64,000 nucleotides of DNA, from positions 124,001-188,000 of the forward strand of contig BDIU01000410.1 of the NCBI GenBank assembly GCA_002118135.1. The letters are read 5' to 3'. The notes below the pieces were generated by a model, which was not told the origin of the DNA, did not search any database, and saw only the letters and a list, made by a program, of their open reading frames with translations. The position numbers and the translations under genes were made by a program. Within the stretch, counting starts at the first letter, position 1; every line of letters starts with the position of its first letter. Below are positions 1 through 12,300 of the stretch, one piece after another. The DNA comes from Trebouxia sp. TZW2008. Its lineage: Eukaryota > Chlorophyta > Trebouxiophyceae > Trebouxiales > Trebouxiaceae.

Positions 1-817
1 ATGACAACACTCATTTGTGAGACCACAGAAATATTAAGTCACAGCATCATACAACTGATTGCAACTCTTGAGGGTCCCAGTTGTGCAAAGCACCCACAGG
101 GTCTGCAGCCTGCAAATTTCAGCCGCCATGCCTCAAAGTTACTCCCGAACCCTGGCGCTCGGCTCAAAAGTCCTGTACTCACCCACGAGTGCTACAGTCG
201 GCAGCATGCATCACAAGCATGAGCTGTGAGGCAAGGTACATACAAGGCGTGCTAACTAGAAAATTCACCAAAGGGGGAGTCTGCCTCCATATGAACTGCA
301 AGCTTGCACCAATGCATGCCTCTTGCACAGCCATGCACTGCTGGGCACCTTGCCAAGTCTAGCTTCTCACTGCCTCCTACATGGGATGCAAGCCTAGGCT
401 TTCAGTTAAATTGTCCTTATATGCAATTGTCCCCATTCAGAGGTGCCATCGCACTCAGAAAGCAGTGCTTTTGGTATCAAGATCCGTTTTACAGGTTGCA
501 TGGCTGCTAAGATGGAGTTTCAACTGACTGTGTGTCGCTTTTGAGTCAGGCACCAAACTTGAGACTATCAAGACTGCCACAATGACACATGCAGGATAGC
601 AACTGATGAAGCAAACATTTGACAGGAGACAAAGGATTTGCTAAGCACTGTCCCATGATCACATGCAGATTGAGGTGGAATGCCATCAAATGACAGGCAA
701 CTGGGTGCACACCCAGAAACCATACTGGCTCTCAAGAGTGACATGTAGCCCTTTGACAATACAATACGCTGCTGTGACGTGCCATGTTGTAAAGAGGCCT
801 GACAAATTCTCACTCAC
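1..817. other. Left edge: presumed intron of the branching enzyme gene
   Basis: No convincing intact exon was found here. It should be the intron after the exon ending at 818. It holds a truncated MITE copy near 411-475 and, on the minus strand near 640-740, a frameshifted stretch resembling a branching-enzyme exon. Confidence 0.4.
411..475 (-). mobile_element. Truncated MITE copy
   Basis: About 60 bases (ttgtccttatatgcaa ... cactcagaaagcagtgctt) match the reverse complement of the middle of the MITE at 943-1119. No terminal repeats remain. Confidence 0.55.
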
Positions 818-2529
818 CCTTGCGCCTGGAGCCCATTCTCTGTACCAGATACCGGTCTTGCCCTCATGCTCTCCCCTGTTCAGCCCATAGTACTTGTACC
901 CTGCAGCATGGGTGAAGTGAGTACACATTTGCACAACACAACTACAGTCACTTCCCTTTGTAAGGACACTCATTTTCAGGACATCCCCGATGTAAAAACA
1001 ATGCCATGGGGAACCAAGCACTGCTTTCTGAGTGCAGTGGTACCTCTGAAGAAGGACATTTGCATATAAGGACGGTTCATTGGAAATCAAAGCGTTTGTT
1101 ACAAAGAGAGGCCACTGTATATATTGGCATCTTGCAGACACCAATGCCACAGCTAATGGTCAGGTATCATGATATGGAGACGATGTTGTCAGAGGGTCCA
1201 CGGGACGCCCAAGATGAGAAGTATGTGCTTACAAGTGCATGTGCTTGTTTGGCATTTACTGAGGCACCAAATTTGGCAATTGCATAGGCCCTTTCATGAC
1301 CATGCACGGATGTTTTCACCTTTGGAAGTGCTTCTTCACCATCAAGGCACATCATAAATCCGCTTCCGGCGCAAACACAACATGGCTGCTGGTGAGCTGT
1401 TGACTATTATGTGATGCTAGGCAGAATGGTATGTCTTGCATGTATGCTGCAGTCAACAGACAACGGTGCATGACAGAGCCCGCATCCCCTTACCCTGAGT
1501 GAACTTCTCCATTCCTCCCTCATTCTCATCTATCTGTTTCCTGATGGTCTTGTACACATTCCAGCGATACTGCATGACACCACAAGACAAGTGTTGTCTG
1601 ATGTGAAAGGAGACACAGACGATACTACATGTCAAGCAAGATGTGCGCCATAGTTCTTGAGAGCAGATCAATCCTTTTCTTCCTGTGCAGGATGCATGTG
1701 GTGATGGCATGTGATAACACAAGTAGATCATGCAACGTGCTTGTGAGAGGTATGATGAACTTGAGTTGGCGCCATTTCAATTCTCTTGCCAGCGATTTTA
1801 TGCTGATGCGGGTGTACGCACAGCTTGCAATGCAATTGCAACGCAGCACAGCAGAGATCAAGCTTGCTTGGTTTCAATCAGGCAAAACAGTATGGAGAGC
1901 CATCTTTCTTGATTTGCTGTTGAGCACCTTGAAGTGCTCAGCATGGCTCCATAATGTGTCATCAGTTTTGAGGCAGTCTGTGCCATCATGTTGTGGCACT
2001 GGGCTAAGTTTGCCATATTGATCTTTGTATTCCCCTTTTGAAGGAGGCGGTTTTAGTGGGGTCCAGTACTCCTCAGGACTATGGATGCCTGTCTCCTTCA
2101 CATCCTTTTCTCTGTCAATAAGCTCTACACTGACCCCGCCTTCCAAGATCCCTGACTCCACTAGCCCAGGTGATTCAGTGGGTTCCTCTGCTGTCAGGGC
2201 TAGCGTGGGGTTTTCGGCCTGTGGGCCGGGTGTCTTGGCTTTCGTGGTCCTGTTGGCGCTGCTGGCCTTGGCAAGCGAGACATGGCGCTCTGGCAACAAG
2301 CAATCACAGGGTTAAAGAGGCTTGATGGTAGACCCCATCAAGTATCTGCGGTACGGAACATGGTTTCAAGACGCAGAGTACCTGTGCGTCGAGTTGGTCT
2401 AGCGGAGTACTGCAAGCGCTTTGTGGGTTGCGCCTTCCGGAAGAAGCTCACGGTATCTGAGCGTCTGCCGGGAAGCACGGTCCTATGCTGGGCGCCTACG
2501 CCTGCTCGCATAGTTGCAGACGATTGCAC
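818..2529 (-). CDS. Starch (1,4-alpha-glucan) branching enzyme, N-terminal part only
   Basis: Glucan branching enzyme of family GH13, which makes alpha-1,6 branches in starch, presumably in the plastid. Four exons read on the minus strand: 2529-2355, 2289-1928, 1569-1494 and 900-818, with phases that close. The first begins MQSSATMRAG and is basic and Ser/Arg-rich, like a transit peptide. The second ends in the conserved HDGTDCLKTDDTLWSHAEHF. The third gives YRWNVYKTIRKQIDENEGG. The fourth gives GYKYYGLNRGEHEGKTG, then IWYREWAPGAR, the start of the CBM48-like module. The catalytic barrel is not present and must lie left of the window. The first intron is only 65 nt and its exact sites are the least certain part. 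Around 640-740 there is a degenerate match to the next expected exon (SQYGFW, then a frameshift to DGIPP), which may be a decayed copy rather than the working exon. Confidence 0.85.
943..1119 (+). mobile_element. MITE copy A (TA-flanked, Tc1/mariner or pogo-like)
   Basis: A 177-bp non-coding element lies inside a branching-enzyme intron. It starts TACAGTCACTTCCCTTTGTA, and its other end read inward is TACAGTGGCCTCTCTTTGTA, so it has matching terminal inverted repeats bounded by TA. The interior has several aaggacat-type motifs shared with the other copies at 5050, 13976 and 19496. The family assignment to mariner/pogo rests only on the TA ends and CAGT termini. Confidence 0.75.
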
Positions 2530-3251
2530 CGGCTCAATCAGAGTAAGTCAGCAGCATCTGATACCACTAAAAATCGCGTTTATAGTCACGCTGTCGATTG
2601 CGCTGCAGCACCTTTGAAGGCAATATGCCAGCTGAATTCGATATCTTGACTTGAACTACGGACCGTACGGTTGCAGTTACGCACATCCGTCAGAACTCGA
2701 TCACATGGAGCACCCATGACTATTTACTTGATGGTGCTCACATGGCCTCTCGGTCCTCAACTTCTGCAAGTCAGCCTTGCCATGGGCTGACGCCGTTATG
2801 AGGCTCAGCCTGTCGATCCTGGCAGTTGTACTGTCAGTGACTTTGATACACAGCATCGTGACATTTTCAGAGGCAGACATGTGACATTGTGTTACATAGT
2901 GTCATTCAATCATTTTATGATTGATCAAGACAGCTTTGCACCTTATGCAGAATCATCTACAGGGCTACTGAGCTGTCAAATCCTGACAATGTCATTCAGC
3001 ACCGTCAGATGAATGCCATTGCACACCAGGCCTGTGCATGTTGCTGTGGCAATACTCAGCCCTGCAACACGGTCTAGCCGACACGCCAACAATAGCAAAC
3101 CAGACCAGAAAACTTAACACTACAGCTTCAGCTGCTTGGGCACAGATGTCACATGCCAACAGGCACTTGCACTGGACTCAAGCTTTTTGTATGATTGCCT
3201 GCTCTCTAGAAGTGTTGTCAGAATCAGTTGTTGCAATTGCCCAATTGCAAT
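2530..3251. other. Intergenic spacer between two minus-strand genes
   Basis: This 722-bp stretch separates the branching enzyme start codon from the bisphosphatase stop codon. It should contain the branching enzyme promoter and the bisphosphatase 3' UTR. No ORF of note and no recognisable promoter motif was found. Confidence 0.5.
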
Positions 3252-6200
3252 CTATGCCTTGACTGCTGCATCCGCAAATCTCTCAGACTTGCCCAACATA
3301 AACTCCTCAAACCTCTTGACCTCACCAAGACTGCCGTAGCAGATCTGAGTTCTCTGCAAAATAGAAGCAGACCCGTCAAGCACCTTTCCCAAAAATGGAA
3401 AGAAAGGTCTTTGCCGTTGGGCGTCATAAGGGGAGCCTCTGTCTTAACAGGCAGACCTTGCAATGACCTCAATGCAATTGCATGACTGACGCGAAACAGG
3501 ACCTGCAGACCTTGAATACAATGATGTTTATGAGCAATTAAACTATCTAGCATTGATTGCTAGGTGTGTGTCGCACAACTCCTGTCTTGCCAGGCAGGCT
3601 TTGTTTGAGCGTTACGATGAGGACTTTGCATTCATCTCAGGGAATGTGCAACTGGGGTGGGGTCAAAGGATGTGACAAGCTGGACCACATTGGCACATGA
3701 GATCGTGAAACTAGCCGTCTGGCATCATGTGTTTAACAAAGCACAAGCAAAGTGTGTTGATGATTGCGCATTGCCACGCACAGTGTTTGAGACTCGCAAA
3801 ATAAGTCAACTGGTGCATCAAACACCGATTGCTGAAACATCAGACTAGCTGGAAACCCTGATTGTACCTAGCTGGACCCCTTGAGCCTGCCAAGCATGCT
3901 GTTATGGCAAATAATCAAACACGTTGTAAAGGTCAAGTTGTACCTGGTCATGCTTCTCTGCCACAATGTCCAATCCTGAAATGCCCTTGCCGTCTCCACT
4001 TGAGTGCCCTCCTGCCTTCTCAACCTGCACAATGGCAAACACACTGTTTTAGCCAATCTTTCATTGTGCTCAAATGTGATACACATGTGCAGCGCCTCTG
4101 GCCTTCTCAACCTGCAATGTTGCAATGCTGCTGTTGGCAACCTCGTTTCTGGGCTCAAATCGGAAGGTACAATACTAACAAGTTTTAGCAGTATGCATGG
4201 CGCAGCTCTTACGTCGCACATGACACGTGCAAATGCAGGTATGTGAAAACCTATATGAAGAGGTTGTCAGAGCATGAACCATACAAGTGGACACAAACTT
4301 GCACATGAGCAATGGTAAACACAAGCTTGCCAACAATGTCAGGAACTGCTACAGACAGCAGTTGTCAGTGAGTTGCAGCCTCTCAACCTGCAATTGTTGT
4401 CATGGAGTTGGAAGCTTACCAGTAGTGCCAAGGGAGCGACCTCAAACAGCAGCCTTAGCTTGGCCTTGGTGGATGGGGAGGTCACGTTTGAGAACACACC
4501 TTTCTCCTTCACAATAATCTGCATCATACAGCTGCCAATTCAGTCAACAATTGAGGTGATGACAACAATCACTGACGGAGTTTGTAGCATGTTGACTTGC
4601 AGTGGATTGACAGTTTACGTCTGCAAACGCACCCTTCTCCTTCACGACGATCTGCATCATACAGGGTGTCAAGTCCATGTGCAACTATTCGGCATATGAC
4701 AGTGATAACTGACTTAGGTTATCACATGTCAGCATGCAGTGGATGCAGAGGTTATGTTTGAGAACAACCCCTTCTCCTTCACAACAAGCTGCATCCCTCA
4801 TGCTGTCCAGTCAGTAGGCATAGCAACGCAGCAGGTAGAAGACTCACGCTTATACAGCAGCCCAGTTGGGCACAGGTCAGCATGCACTGTGGATCTGCTC
4901 TCCAGATAGGCAACACCATGTATCACCTGAGTATGTATGCGCAAGGCGCAGGTTGTAGCACAATTTAGTACAGGCATCTTAGGCACAACCATGAGCATGA
5001 CTCAAGGCGTGCGATTGGAGCTAATTGCATAGCATGCAGCACTTGTAGGTACAGTAATCTCTCAACATGAGGACACTCAAGATGAGGACATTCTTGATGT
5101 AAGGACAATGCAATTGGAAACCAAGCACTGCGTTCCGACTACACTGGTACTTTCGAGTAAGGACACTTCAGTGTAAGGACATTTTCCTTTGGAATTAAGG
5201 CAGTCATTATATCGAGAGATTACTATAATGCCCATCACAGCAATCAGAGTGACACACTGGTGCAAGGTGATTGAGAGCACTTGCCTGGAAGACGTCTGGC
5301 ACCATGCCTCCAGTGTATCGCAAGGTGTACTTCTCACCCACCCAGTAGCTGATCAGCTTCTCGTAGGCTGGGTTGTCAAAAGTGGCTCTCAAGTTTCCGG
5401 GAGAGAACATCTTACCCTCACCTGCAAAACCACCATTGATATAAACTGCATCGACATTAAAGAGCATGTGTCACTGTTGTTATAGACTGCATCAAGATCT
5501 AGAGAGTATCTGTGACATGTTGAGCTCTTGAACCCATCGTCCACATCATCGTCCACATCATCAAGGTTCACTTGCTTGCTGGTGGCATTCCTTGACCCTG
5601 CTAGGCGCATGAAGCAGCAATGAACTTCAGAGCTCACAGCTTAGCCTTGGCAAAGTCTGGAGGTAGCTGATGATCAGCATAGCTGACCACGTGCATTGAG
5701 CACTTACTAATTTACTGGCAAAGGCAGCGCATGCTATAGTCCACATGGAAGCTACTGGCACTGCTCACTTCACTGTCACTTCAAGCAATACGATCTACAA
5801 AAGTGAATGCCAGGCCCTTGTGCAGCAATATGCTTCAAGCATGGGATAGAAAGGCGCACAGAACAGGTCTCACCAATCTCTGTGGTCTCTTTGACATGGA
5901 CCCACTTGCCATCATCTTGCAACAAGAACTCGTGGCATCCTGGTGCGTCCTTGAGGGCAATGCAGTAGATGGTCCTGGGCCCGTACACTCCCATGCCTGC
6001 TGCTGCCTGCAAGCGACTTGAACAGCATCAGCTGTGGGATTGCGCGCTTTGCTGGCAGGGCTATGCAAATGACAGCAAAAGTGCTGTGCTGTGATAGACG
6101 TGCAGTCTGCCCAAAAAAGGCAGAAACATTGAACCCAGGAACTTGTGACTTGTGTGCTTGGGCAGGTGTGTCGACTGCTCAGAGTTGCAGGGAACTAGGG

Positions 6201-8140
6201 CTACTCAGGGTCCTGATTGAGAAGTCTTGCATACCAATCAAAGTCAACACCACATCCAAGCTGCTTCTCATCTGGAAAACTCTTTCAGCCAACATGCTGC
6301 TTGCTATTGCTAGGCAAAGCATAATTGATTGTACCAGTAACATTTGCTTTACCTGGTCTCACCCTGTGACGCAAATGACCTTGTTGCTGGGCCGTACATC
6401 AAACTCAGTGCCATTGTGATGACACAACTGAGACTAGACGTTGCAAAGGTCCATGAATGAACTCTTGCATGTCAATGCATCAACTTCCAGACCATCCCTA
6501 AGCTACTTTTGGATTCAGAGACTCCTATTTCAATGCTCAAATATGCCGTGTCTTTGCAGCAAATGCATGTTCACAGGGTCCTTGACAGGCGTTGAACAGC
6601 ATGGACGTTACTTGGTCTCGGCCAGTGACGCTGATGAGCTTGTCGCCAGACCATACTCCAAAGACGGTTCCAATTGCATTGTCCTTACAACTAACCTACC
6701 CAGTTCAGAAGATCAGAGACTACTGTACCTGGTCTCGGCCAGTGACGCCAATGAGCTTGTCGCCAGGCCACACACCAAAGATAGTGCCGACTGAGAAGTT
6801 TGTGTCCACAATGGAAGAGCCGTCCAATGGGTCAAATGCCACACTGAAACCCTCACCTGCAATCGGGACATGAAAAGTTGATGACATTTGGGCTGCAAAA
6901 GGAAGATCAGTCTAGTGGGGAAAATGCCACAATGAAACCCTACAGTGTTCCATGATAAAACTCAATAGACAAACCGTTTGTAGGTTGTGGTTTGCTTGGA
7001 AAAACAGTCTTGAGCTGCTGCTGCTCCGTGAGTCCCATTGTCATGTACAGCTATGACTACGGTGCCTCCGCCACCATCAACTGTCAGATTTGCTGCTTTG
7101 AGCTTCCTTTGTTCCTGCTGGTTGAAATAGGTTTGAAGGTATGCTGCGCGTGGTGTATTTGCCTGTCAGCCTCTGACACATTTGTGTGTGACAACAAGAC
7201 TTCCAGCTGCTGAACTTTGATGTCAACAGGCTCAGGACCTCCTCAGAACAGGCTCACTGGCAGGCATGAGATCAGCGCAATGTCGCAAACAGCAGCTTGT
7301 ACAGCAAGTCAGGTCACGTCATATCAGGTTGGATAAAAGCTCTTGCAGCACTTCAGGGGCCTGCTCAAAGCAAGCCCACTTGCAAGCCACTTGCAGGTTT
7401 GGACAGAAGCGCAGCAGCTTTTCAAGTCACTGAGGAAAATCAAGCAAATCCAAGGAGAGTAAAGCTGCACTGCTGACCTTCCATGTCACCGGGGTCAGGG
7501 ACCTCCTCAGAGCAGGCCCCCTTGCAGGTGTGAGAGAAGCGCAAAGCCTCAAACAGCACCTCAAATATTCATGTCAAGTGAAGTCAAAACGTGCTCACGT
7601 GCTGACCTTCCATGTCAACAGGCTCAGGGACCCTCACAGAGCAGGCCCCCTTGCAAGCATGAGAGAAGCGCAAAGCCTCAAACAGCACCTCAAATATTCA
7701 TGTCAAGTGAAATCAAAACATGCCTAGGTGCTGACCTTCCATGTCAACAGGCTCAGGGACCTCATCAGAGCAGGCCCACTTGCAGGCGTGAGAGAAGCGC
7801 AAAGCCTCAAACAGGACCTCAAATATTCATGTCAAGTGAAGTCAAAACATGCCCAGGTGCTGACCTTCCATGTCAACAGGCTCAGGGACCTCCTCAGAGC
7901 AGGCCCACTTGCAGGCGTGAGAGAAGCGCAAAGCCTCAAACAGCAGCTTGTCTGCCAGCATGTCCACTGCCAGCTGCTCATCACCAAAGCTGTTCACACA
8001 GGCTGTGGCGCCACATGATGCTGTCCTCACCTACAATGCATGACAACATCATTGACTGAGTGCTGACATTGTCTGCGTGAGCCTCATTTTGGGTCAGAGC
8101 ACCAAGCCATTGACTGTTTGATTGATGCCTGTTGCTTCTG

Positions 8141-8175
<35 letters not shown>

Positions 8176-8655
8176 GTGTGTATGCTGGAGCAGACAGCAA
8201 GACACATGCCGCAAGCTTGACCCAATGCAAAGCGCATGTCTGCTGTACACAGTGAATGGAGAAATGTATGATGGACCATTGCAGCACATGCTGTACCTTG
8301 TATGCAATGGTGCGGATGGCTTCTGACATACTCATCATAAGCTGCCTGAGCTTTGCATCCTTCGTGCTGGCCAGCAGAAATTCCTCCAGGGAGTCACCAA
8401 CCTACAGACAACAGGCAGGCCATTGCCACGGGCGTGACAACTTATTGGCAGTGCAGGTCGAGTCCAGCACACTCATATTTGGAAGGCTTGGCTTGCGGGC
8501 AATTGACTAACCTTTGCCTGAGTCATGATTGCACCCCTTCTGTTTTGAGTCTTGCGGCTGAGGCTGATGCACCTAGCTCCTGCAAACGAGCTGGTGCGCT
8601 GCGTGCCAACGGCGTTGCCAAGGAATGGCGCGCGGAACGAAGAAACCTGCAGCAT
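3252..8655 (-). CDS. Sedoheptulose-1,7-bisphosphatase, plastid precursor (9 exons, 364 aa)
   Basis: Calvin-cycle enzyme hydrolysing sedoheptulose 1,7-bisphosphate in the chloroplast stroma. Exons on the minus strand: 8655-8512, 8401-8297, 8030-7865, 6856-6729, 6006-5874, 5421-5285, 4518-4420, 4024-3944, 3353-3252; all phases close. Residues 1-48 ([14 protein letters not shown]...) look like a transit peptide. C89 and C94 in [14 protein letters not shown] match the thioredoxin-regulated Cys pair of plant enzymes. D147 to S153 is the metal-binding DPLDGSS. Further family motifs are [39 protein letters not shown] and the C-terminal [18 protein letters not shown]. The usual VPDVNQ reads VPDVFQ. 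The intron after the exon ending at 5285 uses a GC donor (CAG|GCAAGT). Introns hold junction-copy arrays and a MITE. Distinguished from fructose bisphosphatase by these SBPase-type blocks. Transcribed divergently from the gene at 9342. Confidence 0.95.
3960..4400 (-). repeat. Acceptor-side copies of the exon at 3944-4024
   Basis: The 5' edge of the exon with its acceptor (plus strand ccttctcaacctgcac at 4013-4030) recurs upstream of the exon near 4096-4115 (ccttctcaacctgcaatg) and near 4376-4396 (gcctctcaacctgcaatt). These copies are shorter and lie in the intron before the exon. Confidence 0.7.
5050..5225 (+). mobile_element. MITE copy B
   Basis: 176-bp element in a bisphosphatase intron, same orientation as copy A. 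Ends are TACAGTAATCTCTC and, read inward from the other side, TATAGTAATCTCTC, so the inverted repeats are close to perfect over 14 bases. The interior carries the shared gtaaggacat motifs. Confidence 0.75.
6340..6760 (-). repeat. Donor-side copies of the exon at 6729-6856
   Basis: The 3' edge of the exon with its donor (plus strand acctggtctcggccagtgac at 6727-6746) recurs downstream near 6610 (acttggtctcggccagtgac) and, more decayed, near 6351 (acctggtctcaccctgtgac). Both extra copies are in the intron after the exon. Confidence 0.8.
7205..7945 (-). repeat. Array of about 130-bp units copying the 3' edge of the exon at 7865-8030
   Basis: The unit holds the last roughly 75 bases of the exon (coding for [20 protein letters not shown] and on), the donor and about 50 bases of intron. 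Starts of the shared plus-strand string tgctgaccttccatgtcaa fall near 7474, 7600, 7730 and 7858, so the period is 127-130 bp. Further decayed copies sit near 7220-7290 and 7350. Only the unit at 7858-7945 is joined to an intact exon. Confidence 0.85.
8142..8174. repeat. (CTG)n microsatellite
   Basis: Eleven CTG units lie in the bisphosphatase intron between the exons at 8297 and 8030. Confidence 0.9.
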
Positions 8656-9341
8656 TTGCCATTTTGATGGAGATAAAGGTCGCAGAACGGGGACGGTCAA
8701 GCAGCGCCACTGATCTCGTCGACACACCTGACGAGCAGAGCGTCCGGGAGCGGCGGACCTGGCTGCGCCCAGGCATGTCTTGGTCTGGCCGAGGCTAGCT
8801 GTAAACGCGCTCATGATTGCAGTGGAATTGTTGCCGAAATCACCCCTGTTCCAGTTCCGATAGCCTTGAGAGTGACTTGTGCGACCTCAAAGCTGAGGAT
8901 AAACTAGGTTTCCCATTGTGCAACAAATTGAGACAAATTTCATGTGTGGACACTGTGGACCCCTCCAAAAATTGTGGGGTTGGTCTTTTAGGTCACGAGA
9001 GGGGTCGTTAGGTTTCAAGGCAAATTTTCTTGGGGGGACAAGCACATGCACTGAGCCTGGCTTCACCAAGCGGGACTTGCATTCGCTTTTTTGTGTCTGA
9101 GGCGAGTAGAGAGCAACAGCAAGCTCGTCCACTGTCAGAGGGAACAAAGAATCCAGTCAACGTGTTGAAAGAACACAGAGCAAAGCGAACTGACATAAAG
9201 GGGCCTTGCCGCGACTGCATCCATCGTTGATTGCCACGCCTCGACTTGACACTGCAGGCCTGTGTCAGGTATGTTGCTACACTACTCTGGTAGAGCCATT
9301 TTCTGTTTCTTCCGTGTGCTCCCCTTGACACTTCCTGTAGC
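8656..9341. promoter_or_regulatory. Divergent intergenic promoter region
   Basis: The 686-bp spacer separates the start codons of two divergent genes, the bisphosphatase (minus) and the Crinkler-like gene (plus), so it should hold both promoters. A 5' UTR intron of the plus gene is likely at 9269-9340 (gtgtcag|gtatgt ... cctgtag|catg). No TATA box or other motif can be assigned with confidence. Confidence 0.5.
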
Positions 9342-12300
9342 ATGTTGAGTCAGACTCACCTCGAGAACGTGCAACAGGAGATTGAGGCTGTCGCTCAAGA
9401 GATTTCAGATGTGACAGCATCGCTGTCAGCAGCAAATCAAGCTGGGGACAGAGAGGAGGTCTCTTTTCTGCGCAGCCAGCCGGAGCAGCTATACAAGAAA
9501 GAAGCAATTCTGCTTCAGAAAAGGAACATTCTCATGCGAGCTCAGCAAGGAGGTGAGCATTGCTCTCTATTTCACCATCAGTTCCTTTCATGCATGTGAC
9601 CTCAACGCAATGAAGCATGCTCCTCTCTGAATCATTGTCGTATTGTAGAAGTTGACACGCTGGTATAACAGGATCGAGACTGGTTTTGGCATCATATTTG
9701 TTTGCGTGTGTGATGTACTATGCAGTCTGCGTAGGCTCAATTGCTGTTGGAGTGAAGATGCATCTCACAACATATCTTGCGGTGTATGCATGCAGTGCGT
9801 CAGGAGCCACATTGGCAGCAACAGACATGTGATGAAGGTATGCATACAAGAAGCTGAACTTGCAGCGGTCTTGATCCAAGTGCATTCTTGTGTGCTGTTT
9901 ATGGTCTGAAGGCAAGTGCACAAGCACAACAGCTGTGCTTACTAGGCTGGATGCACATCCTGGCTGATGTATGCTGAAACGTAGCTGTGAGTAGAAAACC
10001 TGCTATGTCTGACATCCCTCTGTGTCTTGAATCGTGTGTCTTTTGCTTGTGTCTTGGTGTGGTGCTGACATTCAATCATTCTTACTCAAGTACAGTTTAG
10101 AGTTTTTGGGCCAACAGCAAGCCCAGATACATCGACTATCAATACAACTGCTTCTGCAGCAGCTGGAAAACAACTCGTCTGCATGCTACTTGACAAGACT
10201 GATCCAACACCAATGGCAAGGGACCTGTCTTTGTCTTTGTCTTTGTCTTTGTCTTTGTCTTTGTCTTTGTCTTTGTCTTTCTGCTGTCACACCTGCTTCT
10301 GTCACAAGGTTCCTGAGCATGCCTTGTGCTGCAGATCTTACTGGCCAGTATGTGCGCCGCCTTTTGGAGCCTGCCTTCTGCAGTGTGCCAACAGCTGAGA
10401 TTCCAGCCTTGTTCCAGTCTGCGCTGCGCAATTCAGGCACCCTCCCTTTTCCAGTTCCAGATGTGTTTTATGAGTCTCAGAGGCGGCAGGACGGAGACAT
10501 GAAGTGTTATTTGGCACCAGTATCACAGTCTGCAGCTGTAAAATTCAGCTCTAAAGTTCATGATGTACTTACCAAGAGCTTTCCTGCGGGAACAAAGACG
10601 GTACAAGCAGGTCTGCTTCTGGCTCACATGTTCAGGATCTGCTTGCTTATGTTGTGGGTTGTGGTGTGCACCATTTATGGCCAATTTTTGTGCTTTGCAA
10701 TCGGTTTCAAATCCACTTATATGGCATGTCAGCACCTTGTTGCCAAATTCATGCCAAAAACACGCGATGCCGGCATGTAGGGCATTTCGATCAGCTTGTT
10801 TGTGAGATGATGGAGCTCTTGGACCAATACGCTGGTCGCTTCAATTTGAAGCGCAAGCGGCATGGCGGCGAAGCGTCTCTGACATTGACTGCGAAACGCC
10901 CAGATCTGTGTCTGCTGGTGAGGGGTGCTCTTCTGTTCAAAGGTGAACATAAGACTGATGAGAGCGACCTTAACCAGGCTGTAGCTGAGCTGAAGCAGAA
11001 GATGTGTCGCTGGAGTCAAAGCTATCATGGAAAGGTAACTCTATCACTGTCCATTTGTCATAAACTTGGTGCCATTGCAAAGATACTGTCATTATTAAAG
11101 ACCATGAGCCTTGCCTTATAGATTGATTTGAAAAAAAGTTGCAGTAGCAGTGAAAAAACTGCAGAGCAACTTTGAAATGGTTTGGGTTAAGCAAGAGGAT
11201 GCTGCCTGGTCTTGCTGTCCTATCGCTGCTGGTTGTCGCTCCTGTCTGGCATTAAGAATAATATGTAAAATGCATGCCTCTTGCATATGTATGCCAGGTT
11301 GATGGTGACACATTGCACAAGCACCCAGTAGAATTTGACAATAGCTGCAATCAAAGGAACAACTCAGATGAGTTGTGACCAGGGCTGATGCCATTCTGGT
11401 CCTTCTGTATAAGGCTTGTTACTTGGCAGTTGTAGTCCTGCCCCTTCTCTTCATCCTCCCTTCATGACTGGCATAGTCAAATTCCGTGACTGATGTAATG
11501 ACACTCAGTGTGACACTGTTGTTCTGCACTCCAGGTCGAATTTCTGCTCTGCTATGCTATGGCGGGAGGCTATGTCAGGATCTGCATGCTACGTCGTGAT
11601 GATGCAGACAGCTGCCAGGTGTTAAGTGGCGATCACAGCATCTATGACATCAGAGGCAGAATTCAGCTCTTGCGCATTGCTGTTCTGTTGTATCGCATTC
11701 TTGCAATTCAGCAAACGCAGTTGCCAAGTGATGCAGTGCCGCTGGGTAGTCAGCAAGTATTTTCTTCTGGCACAACTATCACTATCATGGACGACTACGT
11801 CATCAAGCATGTGGACCTTCAAAAACACAGACATCTTGTTGACCAGCTTCCAGAGCTCCAGAAGATGTACAAGGCAACAGCAGCCAGCAAGCATCTCATA
11901 CGCTCTAAAGGTGGCCCATACATCCGTGCAAAGTACACAGTCGACCTGTATCCTTTTGGGGAACAGCTGTGGCCTGAAAATATCCCCGCCAGAATAACAT
12001 CCTTGGCACAGCTCCAAGCAGCTATCAGATGCATACTACTGGCCTTGAAAGACCTTCACGCTGCAAACTTTGCCCACACTGACGTCTGGTGGCCAAATGT
12101 AATCAAGTGCAGCAACAATGCATTTTGCTTGATTGATTTGGAGACAACCGTGGAGTTGGGTTGCAAGTGGAGTGATGCAAAGCATGGCCCCAGGCGCACT
12201 TGTTGGCCAGACAACATTTTGACCAGGGGCAAGTACACAGAAAAGTCAGACTTGATGTTGGTGGGGCAAATGCTGAAACAGCCTGAGTTGCCATCCCTTG

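Noticed and set aside
568..813. Working branching-enzyme exon near 640-740
   Set aside because: The SQYGFW and DGIPP parts lie in different frames, so it is more likely a decayed copy.
7470..7960. Regular repeats with unit near 130 bp, CRISPR-like at first sight
   Set aside because: Units are long, include coding exon sequence and have no unique spacers. They copy the adjacent bisphosphatase exon.
8084..8338. Poly-Ser/poly-Gln ORFs over the CTG run
   Set aside because: They overlap an intron of the bisphosphatase and only extend a true exon past its donor.
10183..10398. Alternative frame LLDKTDPTPMARD followed by Leu-Ser repeats
   Set aside because: It cannot be joined in phase to the downstream TGQYVRRLLEP frame without a forced donor, while the Leu-Cys frame is open throughout.
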